Shown one piece after another: positions 26,584 through 36,034 of a stretch of 64,000 nucleotides of DNA. Both the position numbers and the translations under genes were made by a program. Source of the DNA: Bradyrhizobium sp. NP1. GTDB lineage: Bacteria > Pseudomonadota > Alphaproteobacteria > Rhizobiales > Xanthobacteraceae. The stretch covers positions 1,116,001 through 1,180,000 of the forward strand of contig NZ_CP127385.1 in assembly GCF_030378205.1 (NCBI RefSeq), in the 5' to 3' direction. The notes below the pieces were generated by a model. It did no database searches. It was not told where the DNA came from and worked only from the letters and a program-made list of their open reading frames with translations. Position 1 is the stretch's first letter. Each line of letters starts with the position of its first letter.

Positions 26584-26620
26584 CTTGGACAAAGTGATCG
26601 AGATCACCTTTGTCCAAGGA
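26584..26620. promoter_or_regulatory. Inverted repeat upstream of the EamA transporter gene
   Basis: CCTTGGACAAAGTGATC and GATCACCTTTGTCCAAGG face each other around GA, giving a nearly perfect 17-base palindrome 13 bases before the start codon of the EamA gene. It overlaps the ribosome-binding region on the minus strand, so the hairpin could hide the start in mRNA, or the DNA may bind a regulator. The rest of 26621-26942 has no recognised gene. Confidence 0.5.
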
Positions 26621-26942
26621 ATGTAGGCGCATTTGCCCACCCGGCTATCCATTTGTTGCTTCCAAATTTCCCTGTCGAGGAGCAGAACTGGATGAAGCCG
26701 AACATATCGCAAAGTGCTCAAATCGCTGAAAGCGGCCGAACGCTGCAACGAACCCCTCATAGCGCTCCCTAGCCTCGACGCGCACAGCGTCTGCAGCAGG
26801 CCCCCACAAGGCCGGCGTTGTGGTGAGTTAGACGCGTAAGCAAAGCTAACGCGGCGTTCACGTGTTGGAATTCCAAACAACCTCGCTGCGGCGAGCATAC
26901 TGCGGGAGCACTGGCGACGCCGCTCCCGAGCGAAGCCCCGAG

Positions 26943-28214
26943 TTATGGGCCGGCGGCCGCGAGCAGCATGTCCGCGATCCGGACAAGCTTGCCTCGTCCA
27001 ACCTCTGCGGCATGAATCCTCTTCAAGGATTGCTGCCGTACAACCCTCAATTTGCGAGCTTCGAGGAGACGATACAGCCCTTCCGAGCCGGACGGTGCCA
27101 CCGCCTTGGGACCAATATCAAGGATCGACTGGGCGACGACCACGGCATCAGGTTTGTTCGTGCCGATTACTCCGCTCGGTCCGCGGCCGAGCCATCCGAC
27201 GGCAAACAATTGGTCGCCGACCTGTCCGCCTTGGTTTGGTACGATCATTCTGGCGGCATCGAAGGGGACACCCAAAATGGCGGAACTGCGATAGCCTATC
27301 GCGGTGACGACAAGTCCGCAGGAAATGCTGCTGGCTATGCCTTGAGTGGAATTGAGCGTGAGCTTTTCGACATACTCCCGTCCCTCGATGCGAACCGGCG
27401 AACTACCGAAAATGAAGTTGATGCGTTTCGGCGCCGCTTTCGAATCGTTCTGCGAGAATTCGAGAAAGAGGTCCCAAATGCGCTTCTGCTGCTTGTTCGC
27501 GCTGGCCTGGGGCCCTCCTTCAAACATCGCGGGGTCGGTGACGGCGACCACACCTTCGAGCGTTTTTAACTCACGCAATTCGGGATAGGAGAATTTTGCC
27601 TGGTGCGGCTTTCCCCGCCCGACGATATAGACGTCTTCGACGGCGGACGTCCGGAGCATCTCGACGGCATGTTGCGCTATATCAGTTTTCCGAAGGCGAT
27701 CGATAGGGCTGGACAAGATTCGGGCAATGTCTAAAGCCACGTTGCCCATGCCAATGATTGCGACGCGTTTCGTATGGAGTTTCGGGGCTAGGTCGGCGTG
27801 GTCCGGGTGCCCGTTGTACCAACTCACCAAGCGCGCCGAGCCGAAGACGTTCGGCAAATTCTCACCCGGGATGCCGAGCTTGGCGTCGTTCGAAGCGCCC
27901 GTGGCGAGCACGATCGCATCGTAGCGTTCTCGGAGTTCGTCGATCGAGACGTCGCGACCGACCTCGACGTTTCCGAAAAAAGAAACGCGGGGATCTTCTA
28001 GCGTCTGCCCCATTTTCTCGGTCACCCGTTTGGTGACCGCGTGGTCAGGCGCAACACCGTACCTCACGAGCCCGAATGGAACGGGGAGCCTCTCGATGAC
28101 GGCGACTTCGACGTTACGTCCGGACTCGAGCAGCGCCTCTGCGGTAAACAGCGCAGACGGTCCAGAGCCGACGATAGCGATTGAGAGTCGGCGTTCTCCG
28201 GTTGATTTCGGCAT
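26943..28214 (-). CDS. Ferredoxin-NADP+ reductase of the adrenodoxin-reductase/FprA type
   Basis: FAD flavoprotein that exchanges electrons between NADPH and ferredoxin. 423 residues: FAD site AIVGSGPSALFTAEALLESG at the N-terminus, the PVPFGLVRYGVAPDH motif characteristic of adrenodoxin reductases, NADP site RVAIIGMGNVALDIARIL, and the C-terminal GWLGRGPSGVIGTNKPDA. The ferredoxin gene lies 50 bases upstream on the same strand, so the pair is probably one operon. In this window the natural partner is the IorAB oxidoreductase, whose reduced ferredoxin could be reoxidised here to NADPH. That link is inferred from function, not proximity (17 kb apart). Confidence 0.87.
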   Translation of the reverse strand: MPKSTGERRLSIAIVGSGPSALFTAEALLESGRNVEVAVIERLPVPFGLVRYGVAPDHAVTKRVTEKMGQTLEDPRVSFFGNVEVGRDVSIDELRERYDAIVLATGASNDAKLGIPGENLPNVFGSARLVSWYNGHPDHADLAPKLHTKRVAIIGMGNVALDIARILSSPIDRLRKTDIAQHAVEMLRTSAVEDVYIVGRGKPHQAKFSYPELRELKTLEGVVAVTDPAMFEGGPQASANKQQKRIWDLFLEFSQNDSKAAPKRINFIFGSSPVRIEGREYVEKLTLNSTQGIASSISCGLVVTAIGYRSSAILGVPFDAARMIVPNQGGQVGDQLFAVGWLGRGPSGVIGTNKPDAVVVAQSILDIGPKAVAPSGSEGLYRLLEARKLRVVRQQSLKRIHAAEVGRGKLVRIADMLLAAAGP

Positions 28215-28264
28215 AGATCGTACCGTTTTTTATCGCGCCGTTGTGCGTCAGGGCTGAGGACTGA

Positions 28265-28606
28265 CTAACGTGTGGCCGGAGTCGGATCGAACTCGGTTTC
28301 CAGCTTGTTTTCCACGCCCTTCCAATTCTCAGCGTCGGCCGGCGGCTCGCCTCTTTGCGACGCTTTAATTTTGGGCCATACGGCAGCGTATTTCTCGTTG
28401 AAGTCCTTCCAGCGGTCGTTTGTGTCGTCCACATCTGGAATAATCGCCTCTGTCGGGCAAACCGGCTCGCAACTTCCACAGTCGATACATTCGGATTGAT
28501 TGATTACTAGCATGTTGGTGCCTTCGTAGAAGCAGTCGACCGGGCATACGGTCGTACACTCCATGTATTTGCACTTGATGCAGGCTTCGGTCACAACATA
28601 GGCCAT
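28265..28606 (-). CDS. fdxA: 7Fe ferredoxin (FdxA type)
   Basis: 113-residue electron carrier, start at ATG 28606. Cysteines at 9, 12, 17, 21, 25 and 40, 43, 46, 50 follow the FdxA pattern ([17 protein letters not shown] and [15 protein letters not shown]), holding one [3Fe-4S] and one [4Fe-4S] cluster. The C-terminal tail ([11 protein letters not shown] onward) is typical of alphaproteobacterial FdxA. Encoded just upstream of a ferredoxin reductase, a self-contained redox pair. Likely acceptor for electrons from the 2-oxoacid oxidoreductase or donor to an oxygenase. Confidence 0.9.
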   Translation of the reverse strand: MAYVVTEACIKCKYMECTTVCPVDCFYEGTNMLVINQSECIDCGSCEPVCPTEAIIPDVDDTNDRWKDFNEKYAAVWPKIKASQRGEPPADAENWKGVENKLETEFDPTPATR

Positions 28607-29159
28607 CTTCGCACCCAGTCTCCCATTGTGTCTAAAACCTAGCCGGAGAAAGCGGCCTTCCTGAAGTGCCGCCCAGCGGGGAAATGGTGGGTCCACGCGC
28701 ATTATTTGGTTCGGGCGAAATGGCTTGAGGCCGCAGGCCACGCAGCCTCGGCACACTTGACCGAGCACAAGTCCACTGATCTCAACTGACCCTATGCCGG
28801 TCTGCGGCTGTGGCTCTATTCGGCCGCGTGGGTGATGCACACGGCTTGAACCGACCGAAGCACCGTCGCGCACGACTGCTCGGACGATCGGCCTCTGGCC
28901 TGCTACAGCTGGTGCCGGACGGCCGCTCTTTAGTGCAGATTCGCAAATCGCCACTTCATCCGGACGATGGTCGCAGGACACCGCTTTCGGGCCTACATGT
29001 GTGCACTCTGATGGTTAGTCGGCCAGTGGAGCGGCAGGTCACTCTAGACGCATCAAGCAGAGTGCAACGTGCCGAATTTGGCCCCGCATTACGCGACGCT
29101 TACCGACCGCGGCTTGGACGAGAAAAGGACTTTGTCCGTTTCAAGGTTGCGCGAATAGT
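28607..29159. other. 550-base stretch without a recognisable gene
   Basis: The frame of the ferredoxin gene stays open upstream to about 28981, but this extension lacks a ribosome site at its starts and shows no similarity to ferredoxins. Frames on the plus strand (28810-29163) are arginine-rich and look random. It presumably contains the fdxA promoter. Confidence 0.35.
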
Positions 29160-30278
29160 CTAATTCGCCCGAATGCCGGTCAGTCTCTTTTTTCGTGACC
29201 GTGGGGTTTTCCGCTCAATCGTGGGTTTGGCAGTCTCTCGAGCCAAAAGAATATTCTTTCGATCGACGCCCCAACGATAGCCGCTGAGATCCCCATCCCG
29301 TCGAACTATTCGATGGCACGGGATCGCAACCGCAATCTTATTTGCAGCGCATGCCCGGGCAACAGCGCGGGTCGCACGAGGCTTGCCTATCATCTGAGCA
29401 ACATCGCCGTACGTCCGAGTTTGTCCAGCGGGTATTTCGCGCAAGGCGTGCCAAACCTTTTGCTGAAATGCCGTGCCCCTAATATCGAGAGGAAGATCAA
29501 GGCCGCGACCAGGCTCATCGAGAAACTGGATAACCTTCTCGATTGTGGCAGCAAACTCGCGGCCGGCCTGCTTGATTTCGGCCTGTGGGAATGAGCTCCT
29601 TAACTGTTTAGCCAAGCGATCGGAACTCGCGTCGAATTCGATGCTACAGATCCCACGTTCAGTGGCGGCCACAAGCACCCAACCTAGATAGCAACGCGCT
29701 AACGAGTAGTGGATGGTTTCTCCATGCGACCCGCTCCGAAATGCGGTCGGCGTCATTCCAAGACGCTCGGCCGCCGCCTCGTACGCGCGGCTGCTCGAAT
29801 TGTATCCCGCATCGTAAATCGCAGTCGTGACACTTCCAGCCGTGGTTAGGGTGGATCGAAAGCGCTTCATACGCGCCGCACGTGCATATTGCTTAGGTGT
29901 AACGCCTGTGACCAGTTTGAACAGCCTGTGAAAGTGCCATGGGCTGAGCTCGGCTTCGGCTGCCAGTTCTCCCAAGCGTGGCTCACCCTCCGGGGCCTCG
30001 ATGCGTCGACAAGCGCGTTCAATGATCGCGGCTCGAATATCGGTCGGCGCGGTGGACTGCGGGTTGCATCGTTTACAGGCTCTGAAGCCTGCGGCCTCTG
30101 CAGCAGAACAAGTCGGAAAGAAGCTAACATTTTCACGGCGAGGCAGGCGAGATGGACAACTCGGTCGGCAGTAGATGCCGGTCGTGTTGACGCCGTAGAC
30201 TAACAGGCCGTCCAGGCGGGGGTCGCGGTGCAGGACCGCATTCCAATGTTGCTTCTGCAATTCCAATTGTAGGGGCAT
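29160..30278 (-). CDS. ada: Ada: methylphosphotriester/O6-methylguanine-DNA methyltransferase and AraC-type regulator
   Basis: Adaptive-response protein that takes methyl groups from damaged DNA and then activates repair genes. 372 residues with three parts: N-terminal zinc domain with Cys37, Cys41, Cys68 and Cys71 (YCRPSCPSR and FRACKRC), Cys37 being the phosphotriester acceptor; AraC helix-turn-helix region (about 85-180, LSPWHFHRLFKLVTGVTP); and the C-terminal alkyltransferase domain with IPCHRIV, Cys321. Start ATG 30278 has TGGAGG close upstream. A lysine/arginine-rich tail follows the methyltransferase domain. Monocistronic; no alkB or alkA neighbour. Confidence 0.92.
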   Translation of the reverse strand: MPLQLELQKQHWNAVLHRDPRLDGLLVYGVNTTGIYCRPSCPSRLPRRENVSFFPTCSAAEAAGFRACKRCNPQSTAPTDIRAAIIERACRRIEAPEGEPRLGELAAEAELSPWHFHRLFKLVTGVTPKQYARAARMKRFRSTLTTAGSVTTAIYDAGYNSSSRAYEAAAERLGMTPTAFRSGSHGETIHYSLARCYLGWVLVAATERGICSIEFDASSDRLAKQLRSSFPQAEIKQAGREFAATIEKVIQFLDEPGRGLDLPLDIRGTAFQQKVWHALREIPAGQTRTYGDVAQMIGKPRATRAVARACAANKIAVAIPCHRIVRRDGDLSGYRWGVDRKNILLARETAKPTIERKTPRSRKKRLTGIRAN

Positions 30279-30664
30279 TCTTAACCTCCAGGAGGGCTCA
30301 GTTGTCTGGACGCGATCCGCCGAACTCCCTCATGATTACAGTCTGAACCGCGCTCAGAATCTTTAGGATGCGTCCACCGATGCAAGCAAGGTGAGACTAC
30401 CCCGGGTCTCCGCCTCCAGCTGACTCAAAGACGCGGATCAGTCGACTTCCGTCGTGAAAGTGCCGGCTCCAACTCAGGCTCATCACCCCAACTCCGGACC
30501 AACTTCTATAGAGGTGTCACGCACACGGATGCTTGGCATAATCCGCTTCGCATCAGTCAGTTTGTTATGCCCATTGTTCGGGCGTAGTCCCGCGAACAAA
30601 ACTGATCAGCTTCCTATTTAAGTCGTCTCGGACCAAACCGCTCGCGCATGGAAGTCGTCGAAAA
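30279..30664. other. Intergenic stretch between ada and the molybdopterin oxidoreductase
   Basis: About 385 bases with no gene on either strand that I can support. It should contain the ada promoter. No Ada-box-like AAAGCGCA element was found near the start. Confidence 0.35.
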
Positions 30665-32749
30665 TCACTGCACGTTATCAGATGCAGCTTCACATTCTAC
30701 TCTATTGTCGTGGAACACGGCCCCTCCGCCCATATCGGAATCACGTTCGGCCACAGTCGCATTAACTGTTGAGCTTCCGCGCTCCAGTGATGGCCACGCT
30801 CCCTTCGTGGAGGCAAGCAGGCCAGGCCGTACTCCATCAGTGAGTTCTGCGACGGCAAAGAATGCGCCACGATCATTGAAGACACGTACGGGAGTCCCCG
30901 CCGTGATGCCCCTGGAAGCTGCGTCCACTGGATGTATCAACACCTTCGTGGACCCTTGTCGCTTCGAATGCCCAGGCGAGTTCGCAAAAATGGAGTTGAG
31001 CTGGTAGTGCTTGGCCGCTGCAATCAATGCTAATGGGTACTTGCGCGCTAGCTCGGTGTTTCGTTGCGCAGCCTCATAAGGGGGCGTGTACCCTGCGATG
31101 GGATCTAATCCCCGGGTGGCCATTGTTTCACTGTAAAACTCCAGTCGCCCCGATGGAGTGGGAAAATCGTGCGAGAACGGGAGAAAGGGGTCCGACACGT
31201 TGAGTCGGACCCAGCCGTCACGCTTAAGGCGCTCCAGCGTTATCCCTTCCAATGAGGAATCCCCAGATGCGAGAACTTGTCGGGCCATTTCCTCATCGCT
31301 GTCATATAGACAAGCTTCTTTGAGGCCCAGGCGCCGCGCTAATCGACGAAAAACTTCGCTCGCCGACAAACACTGTCCCGGGGGTGGCACAGCGGGCTCA
31401 TTCCAACTGATGTAGATGTGACCATACGTGTTGTGAAGATCGGCGTGCTCAAGTTGGCTTGTGCAAGGGAGTATCACGTCCGCGAACTGAGCCGTATCAG
31501 TCATGAACTGATCGAGAGCCACGGTGAATAGATCTGGTCTGCTTAGCCCAGCCCGAATCTTTCCCTGGGCCGGGGCACTTGCCAGGGGATTGGATGCATA
31601 TAGAAACAACGCTTTCACCGGAGGATCTGATACGTCGAGGAGACCTTCGCCTAGGCGGGTCATACTCAGGCTTCGTGTGCCCGGCCGGCGCAAATCGTCA
31701 CGATGTAGTGCACCCCAGTTTCCTTTAAAAAAACCACGAGTGTCATAGGCCGCACCTCCACCAGGGTGCCGCCAGTCGCCGGTCACACCAGGGATACACA
31801 TAATTGTCCGGACGGCCATACCTCCGCCGCCGTGCCGCTGTACGCCCATTAGCATCCGAATTGCGGTCGGACGCGTCCTCGCAAGACGCTCTCCGAGCTG
31901 CCATATCGTGGCTTCCGGTACGCCCGTCTCTTCTGCCACTCGCGATGGTGGCCACTGCAAAATGCGATCCCGGAACGCCTCCCATCCGAGGGTGTGTCGT
32001 TCGATGAATTCACGATCCTCCGCTCCAAGCGACACTACAACGTGGAGCAGGCCAAGCGCTAAAGCTGCGTCCGTGCCCGGTATAAGGGAAATATGTTCGT
32101 CGGCTTGCTCAGCTGTTCGTGTCTTAATCGGATCGATTACGACGAGATGCGCGCCGTCTGCCTTGGCCGTCTGAACAACCCTCCACAAATGGTGGTTGGA
32201 AGAGAGTGTATTGGTACCCCAGAGGATAATGAGTTTTGCGTATCGAATCGTCTCCGGATCCATCCCCATTCTGTTGTCACCGAGTGTGTATCCGGTACCA
32301 ACGCCTCCGCTGATCGTGCAAATGGTCATTACATGTTGGCTCGTGCTAAGCACATTCCATAGACGACGACCGGCCCCCGCTAGCCCTTGCAGCATGCCGA
32401 AGCTGCCGCAACCGTAGTACGGCCAGATTGCCTCGGCGCCATACTCGGCGATTATCTGTGAGAACCGCTCCGCAATTATATCCAAAGCGCGGTCCCACGC
32501 TATTGGATGGAAACTGCCTGCACCTTTCGGGCCGACTCTTAAAAGAGGTTGCAGAAGGCGTTGGGGATGCTGCGTATGTGCAGCATAGTTGTTCATCTTG
32601 GCGCAAAGCGCCCCACGCGTATAGGGGTGGTTCTCATCGCCTCTCACCCGAACCGGCTTATCGTTCTCCACAGTGACGATCCAGGCGCACGTGTCGGGGC
32701 AGTCCATGGGACAGACGCCCCTGACTTCTCTTTTTACCGTCGTCTCCAT
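30665..32749 (-). CDS. Molybdopterin-dependent oxidoreductase (bis-MGD, DMSO reductase family)
   Basis: 695-residue catalytic subunit. Start at ATG 32749, preceded by CTGGAGGGAATC; longer frames are not similar to the family. N-terminal [4Fe-4S] cysteines 13, 17, 21 and 49 (VCPMDCPDTC and GALCAK), followed by the three molybdopterin-binding domains (for instance AKLIILWGTNTLSSNHHLW and DADVILPCTSQLEHAD-like segments) and the C-terminal dinucleotide domain ending in SPGHSKRQGS...VRVFNDRG. No Tat signal, so cytoplasmic, like formate-dehydrogenase-like or biotin-sulfoxide-reductase-like members. No electron-transfer subunit is adjacent; the ferredoxin pair 3 kb away could serve. Divergent from a MocR regulator that may control it. 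Confidence 0.85.
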   Translation of the reverse strand: METTVKREVRGVCPMDCPDTCAWIVTVENDKPVRVRGDENHPYTRGALCAKMNNYAAHTQHPQRLLQPLLRVGPKGAGSFHPIAWDRALDIIAERFSQIIAEYGAEAIWPYYGCGSFGMLQGLAGAGRRLWNVLSTSQHVMTICTISGGVGTGYTLGDNRMGMDPETIRYAKLIILWGTNTLSSNHHLWRVVQTAKADGAHLVVIDPIKTRTAEQADEHISLIPGTDAALALGLLHVVVSLGAEDREFIERHTLGWEAFRDRILQWPPSRVAEETGVPEATIWQLGERLARTRPTAIRMLMGVQRHGGGGMAVRTIMCIPGVTGDWRHPGGGAAYDTRGFFKGNWGALHRDDLRRPGTRSLSMTRLGEGLLDVSDPPVKALFLYASNPLASAPAQGKIRAGLSRPDLFTVALDQFMTDTAQFADVILPCTSQLEHADLHNTYGHIYISWNEPAVPPPGQCLSASEVFRRLARRLGLKEACLYDSDEEMARQVLASGDSSLEGITLERLKRDGWVRLNVSDPFLPFSHDFPTPSGRLEFYSETMATRGLDPIAGYTPPYEAAQRNTELARKYPLALIAAAKHYQLNSIFANSPGHSKRQGSTKVLIHPVDAASRGITAGTPVRVFNDRGAFFAVAELTDGVRPGLLASTKGAWPSLERGSSTVNATVAERDSDMGGGAVFHDNRVECEAASDNVQ

Positions 32750-32980
32750 GATTCCCTCCAGTCGAGGTCCATCTGAGAATGAAGCTATACGGTGGTTTGG
32801 CAGCTTAAAAGCATCACTGCAGAGCAAGAGTATGGTGCCAGTGGCAGACAAAGACGAATTAGACAGCAAGAAATGGGATGCGCCAGACTGGAAACTCGGA
32901 CTTGCTTATTGGCACTACGTGCGGGCCTCGAAAGGGCGCGTAATCCAGTCCACTGTGTTCCGCTTTAGGAGCGTGTCTTC

Positions 32981-34576
32981 GTGTTATTCTCTCTGCAACT
33001 GGACAAGAATGACCAGACGACCCTTCAGGCGCAGATTTTCAGCCAGCTTCGCGCGCTCATCCTTTCTGGCCGTGTTCGACCAGGCGCTATCCTTCCCGCA
33101 ACGCGAGTGCTCGCGCGACAGCATGGGATTTCGCGCAACACGGCAACGCAGGTCTATGACCGACTGGTTAGCGAAGGTTATGTGGAGACGGTACGCGGCT
33201 CTGGAACGCGAGTTAGTCTCAGTCTCCCCGAAACCAGACTGCAGGCCCCTTCAATTGAAAAGCAACCCAAAACGTTCGGACATCAGAATGAGCTTGCCGG
33301 AGCTGTGCCGAAAGCACCGTTGGTGTTTCGTGGAACACAGCCACAATTACCAGAAACGGGTCTCTCGCGGGCTCGGATTGATTTTTGGCCAGGCAGACCC
33401 AATCGCCACCTTTTCCCTGTGAGGATCTGGCGCAAATTGCTCACCGAGCACCTCACGAACGCAGGCGCTAGCCTTTCCGAATATGGTGACCCTGCGGGCG
33501 CACCTTCATTGCGTGAGGCGATTGCCGATCATCTCAGATTTGCCCGCGGGATGAACGTGGTATCTGACCAAGTGGTTGTCACAGGCGGGAGTCAAGAAGC
33601 GCTCAATATAATCTCTCGCCTGTTCCTTCAGCCTGGCACCCCGGTGGTGGTAGAAAATCCGTGCTATCAAGGTGCCGCGCTCACATTCGCGAGCTATGGC
33701 GCGAGCCTCGAACCACTCGGTCTGGACCAGGATGGTATTCTTGTTGATCGTCTCCGCGGGCGGCGCGCACGGCTTGCGTATGTCACTCCCTCTCATCAAT
33801 TTCCCACAGGAGTAACACTACCGCTTGACCGGCGCTTGCTTCTACTGAACTGGGCACGGCAGGTCGGCGCCTATATCGTCGAGGATGACTACAATAGTGA
33901 TTACAGATATTCCGGCCCGCCACTGGTTGCGCTAGCCGGCCTCGAGCCGGCCGGGGAAAGCGTCATCTATCTCGGCACGTTGTCGAAGTCGCTCGGCGCC
34001 GGCCTTCGCACTGGATTTCTCGTGGTGCCAGCGCCGCTGATCGGCCCTGCACGTGCGGTCAAGGCGCTCCTTAATTTCGGTCATCCATGGCTCGAGCAAG
34101 TGACAGCCGCAAGTTTCATCTCGAGCGGCGCGTACCAGCGCCATCTTCGCAAGATATTGCGAATATGCCGCGAAGTGCGCGACTGCCTGCTTTACAATCT
34201 CACACATACTTTTGGTGGGAACCTGAGTCTTTCAGGAGCAGACGGCGGTATGCACGTTATGTGGCGACTACCGTCTGACTTCCCGTCCGCCGATCAATTT
34301 GCAGCAGCGACTCGCGGGTATGGTACGCATATTCACACAACCGCGTCGGCTGGAGCGGTCGACTTTGACTCAGAGATAGGACGCCGCGGTGTAGTACTAG
34401 GGTACACCGCTCTTACCGAGACTGAAATATGTGCGGGGGTAACGGCGATGGCCCGCGCGCTTGATGATCTTACTGCGAGCTCTAATCGCCCCAATTGCGC
34501 CGGCCAAGCCAAATCAATCCGCGCACCTGAGCAACGCGACGGAGTCTGTTCAGCCCAACCCCGCTATGAGAGTTGA
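32981..34576 (+). CDS. MocR/PdxR-type regulator (GntR winged helix fused to aminotransferase domain)
   Basis: 531 residues from GTG 32981, with TAGGAG ten bases upstream. The N-terminal wHTH (about 10-75) contains ALILSGRVRPGAILPATRVL and RNTATQVYDRLVSEGYV. The remainder is a class I aminotransferase fold; the PLP lysine lies in YLGTLSKSLGAGLRTGF and the cofactor Asp/Tyr in YIVEDDYNSDYRY. Such proteins bind DNA and sense PLP or an amino compound. The divergent molybdenum enzyme gene, 230 bases away, is the likely target. The last 30 residues after the aminotransferase fold have no family match. Confidence 0.88.
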   Translation: MLFSLQLDKNDQTTLQAQIFSQLRALILSGRVRPGAILPATRVLARQHGISRNTATQVYDRLVSEGYVETVRGSGTRVSLSLPETRLQAPSIEKQPKTFGHQNELAGAVPKAPLVFRGTQPQLPETGLSRARIDFWPGRPNRHLFPVRIWRKLLTEHLTNAGASLSEYGDPAGAPSLREAIADHLRFARGMNVVSDQVVVTGGSQEALNIISRLFLQPGTPVVVENPCYQGAALTFASYGASLEPLGLDQDGILVDRLRGRRARLAYVTPSHQFPTGVTLPLDRRLLLLNWARQVGAYIVEDDYNSDYRYSGPPLVALAGLEPAGESVIYLGTLSKSLGAGLRTGFLVVPAPLIGPARAVKALLNFGHPWLEQVTAASFISSGAYQRHLRKILRICREVRDCLLYNLTHTFGGNLSLSGADGGMHVMWRLPSDFPSADQFAAATRGYGTHIHTTASAGAVDFDSEIGRRGVVLGYTALTETEICAGVTAMARALDDLTASSNRPNCAGQAKSIRAPEQRDGVCSAQPRYES

Positions 34577-35042
34577 ATCGGCTGCAGTCAAAGTCGTCGC
34601 GCCTCGGCGGCAGACTTGATTGCCTCCGACCTTTGGAATTTCCAGATCAAGCTAAGTAACTGTTACCGTCCAACGGACAAACGCATCCGGAATGCCGGAT
34701 CACTCATCGTTTGAGTGAACGGACACATTGAATGCGGATTCTACAAGGCTGGAGCGGTCTAGGTTATCTCATCGTCCCGTCGCACACGCGGTGCACCGAT
34801 ACAATCTTCGTTTACTAAATTACCAGGGCGCTTCGTTATGGCGTCACGTCGTTGTTTAGAGGTGGCGCAATCCACATATTTCACTGTCTTCTTCCTACGT
34901 CAATCGACGTCGTGAAAGCATTTCTGGTCCTTCCAGCCCAATAATGGACCCATCCGAAAAAATCGGATTGGCTCTTCTTGCAAACCCCTTGCGTGCTTAG
35001 AGTTGGTGAAGACGCTCCTCTGCTCGGAAGGCGTTACTCAAT
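34577..35042. other. Intergenic stretch, no gene recognised
   Basis: About 465 bases. A small hairpin, ATCCGAAAAAATCGGAT at about 34953-34969, may act as a terminator or regulatory structure. No frame on either strand resembles a protein family. Confidence 0.35.
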
Positions 35043-35087
35043 TTGATGGAGAATCCTGTGGGGAAACTAGCGACAGTGGAAGGCAAT

Positions 35088-35495
35088 ATGACCCAACTCA
35101 CGACTGAAGACGCGCAAGCTATCTTGCGTCGGAATGAGGTGCTGTTTAGTCGCGCCGATCTACCCGCCATTCTTGGAGGATTCCATAACGACGTTATCGT
35201 CAAATTCGCTGACATCCCGGAGATCCGTGGCAAGGCCGCTCTTGAGAAATTTCTCGCGGCGCGCTTTGCGCGGCAAAAAGGATACCGCCTTCGTAAGGCG
35301 CTCCGAGCATTTGAGCCGCAGTCTGGTACTATCGTTGGTACTTGGACAGGGGAATGGGAGGACGGCCGAACGGGTAAGGCGATGCGCGGTCGGGGTACCG
35401 AAATTCTCATCGTCCGAGATGGACTATGTGTCGAGTGGGATGCAACCTTCAATATGTGGGAGGATGGTGCAGGCCCAGCCACGACTCTTCTGTGA
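35088..35495 (+). CDS. NTF2-like (SnoaL/DUF1348-type) small protein
   Basis: About 135 residues beginning MTQLTTEDAQAILRRNEVLF, then the cone-shaped NTF2-like fold: FHNDVIVKFADIPEIRGKAALEKFL (charged helix and strand), TGEWEDGRTGKAMRGRGTEI and LCVEWDATFNMW. ATG 35088 has an AAGGC ribosome site; an in-frame ATG at 35043 would add 15 residues. The W-E-D and R-G-R-G positions agree with DUF1348 proteins. Function of that subgroup is unknown; related folds bind or isomerise small hydrophobic ligands. Followed nine bases later by a gene of unknown function, so the two form a small operon. Confidence 0.7.
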   Translation: MTQLTTEDAQAILRRNEVLFSRADLPAILGGFHNDVIVKFADIPEIRGKAALEKFLAARFARQKGYRLRKALRAFEPQSGTIVGTWTGEWEDGRTGKAMRGRGTEILIVRDGLCVEWDATFNMWEDGAGPATTLL

Positions 35496-35503
35496 GGCCA
35501 AGG

Positions 35504-36034
35504 ATGGGTAAGTTAAAGCCACCTCCTGATGGCGCCGAACAGAACGCTGTAGGCGCCACTAGGCCAAAGTACGAGCTAAGGTCGATTCGGTTTATCGAGC
35601 TTTGGCAGTGTAATGGGTACGAGGTAAAGATCTATGGGATCAATCCCGAACGGCCAAAGTCTGAAGAATTGGTAGTTGCGCCGGATTTTGTGAAAGCAGC
35701 GAAGTCAATCGCCGCAAATAAGATCGCCAATGAATTGCCAGAAGTTACAGACCATCCGAAAGCCGCCTTTCTCGTACTGCACGATGGCCGGCTTGCTCGT
35801 TGGGTTCTGGTTGATATATGGCGCGACTGGATACTGTTAAACCACTTCCTGTATCGCGCCAAGGTTGGCTCTTCTGATGGATTTCATCTCGTTACGGATG
35901 GTCTGAATGCATGCACCTGGGAGCTGCGCGTTGTTGCATTTGAGCGAGACGCATGGGTCACCCAGGTTCTAAGCCGCCCCAAGAGTCCTGACTTGCATGG
36001 GTACCTTAATTCTCAACTCAACGAAGACTCGTGA
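35504..36034 (+). CDS. Conserved hypothetical protein
   Basis: 176 residues from ATG 35504 (MGKLKPPPDGAEQN). I do not recognise the family. The composition is that of a soluble globular protein with many tryptophans (FIELWQCNGYEVKIYGI, LARWVLVDIWRDWILLNHFLY). No signal peptide or membrane helix. Start is supported by AAGGATG near the end of the preceding NTF2-like gene and by the nine-base spacing, which suggests that the two proteins act together. Codon use looks genuine, with few rare codons. Confidence 0.6.
   Translation: MGKLKPPPDGAEQNAVGATRPKYELRSIRFIELWQCNGYEVKIYGINPERPKSEELVVAPDFVKAAKSIAANKIANELPEVTDHPKAAFLVLHDGRLARWVLVDIWRDWILLNHFLYRAKVGSSDGFHLVTDGLNACTWELRVVAFERDAWVTQVLSRPKSPDLHGYLNSQLNEDS

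Noticed and set aside
28607..28981. N-terminal extension of the ferredoxin
   Set aside because: FdxA homologues start at the MAYVV methionine; the upstream frame is arginine-rich and unlike the family.
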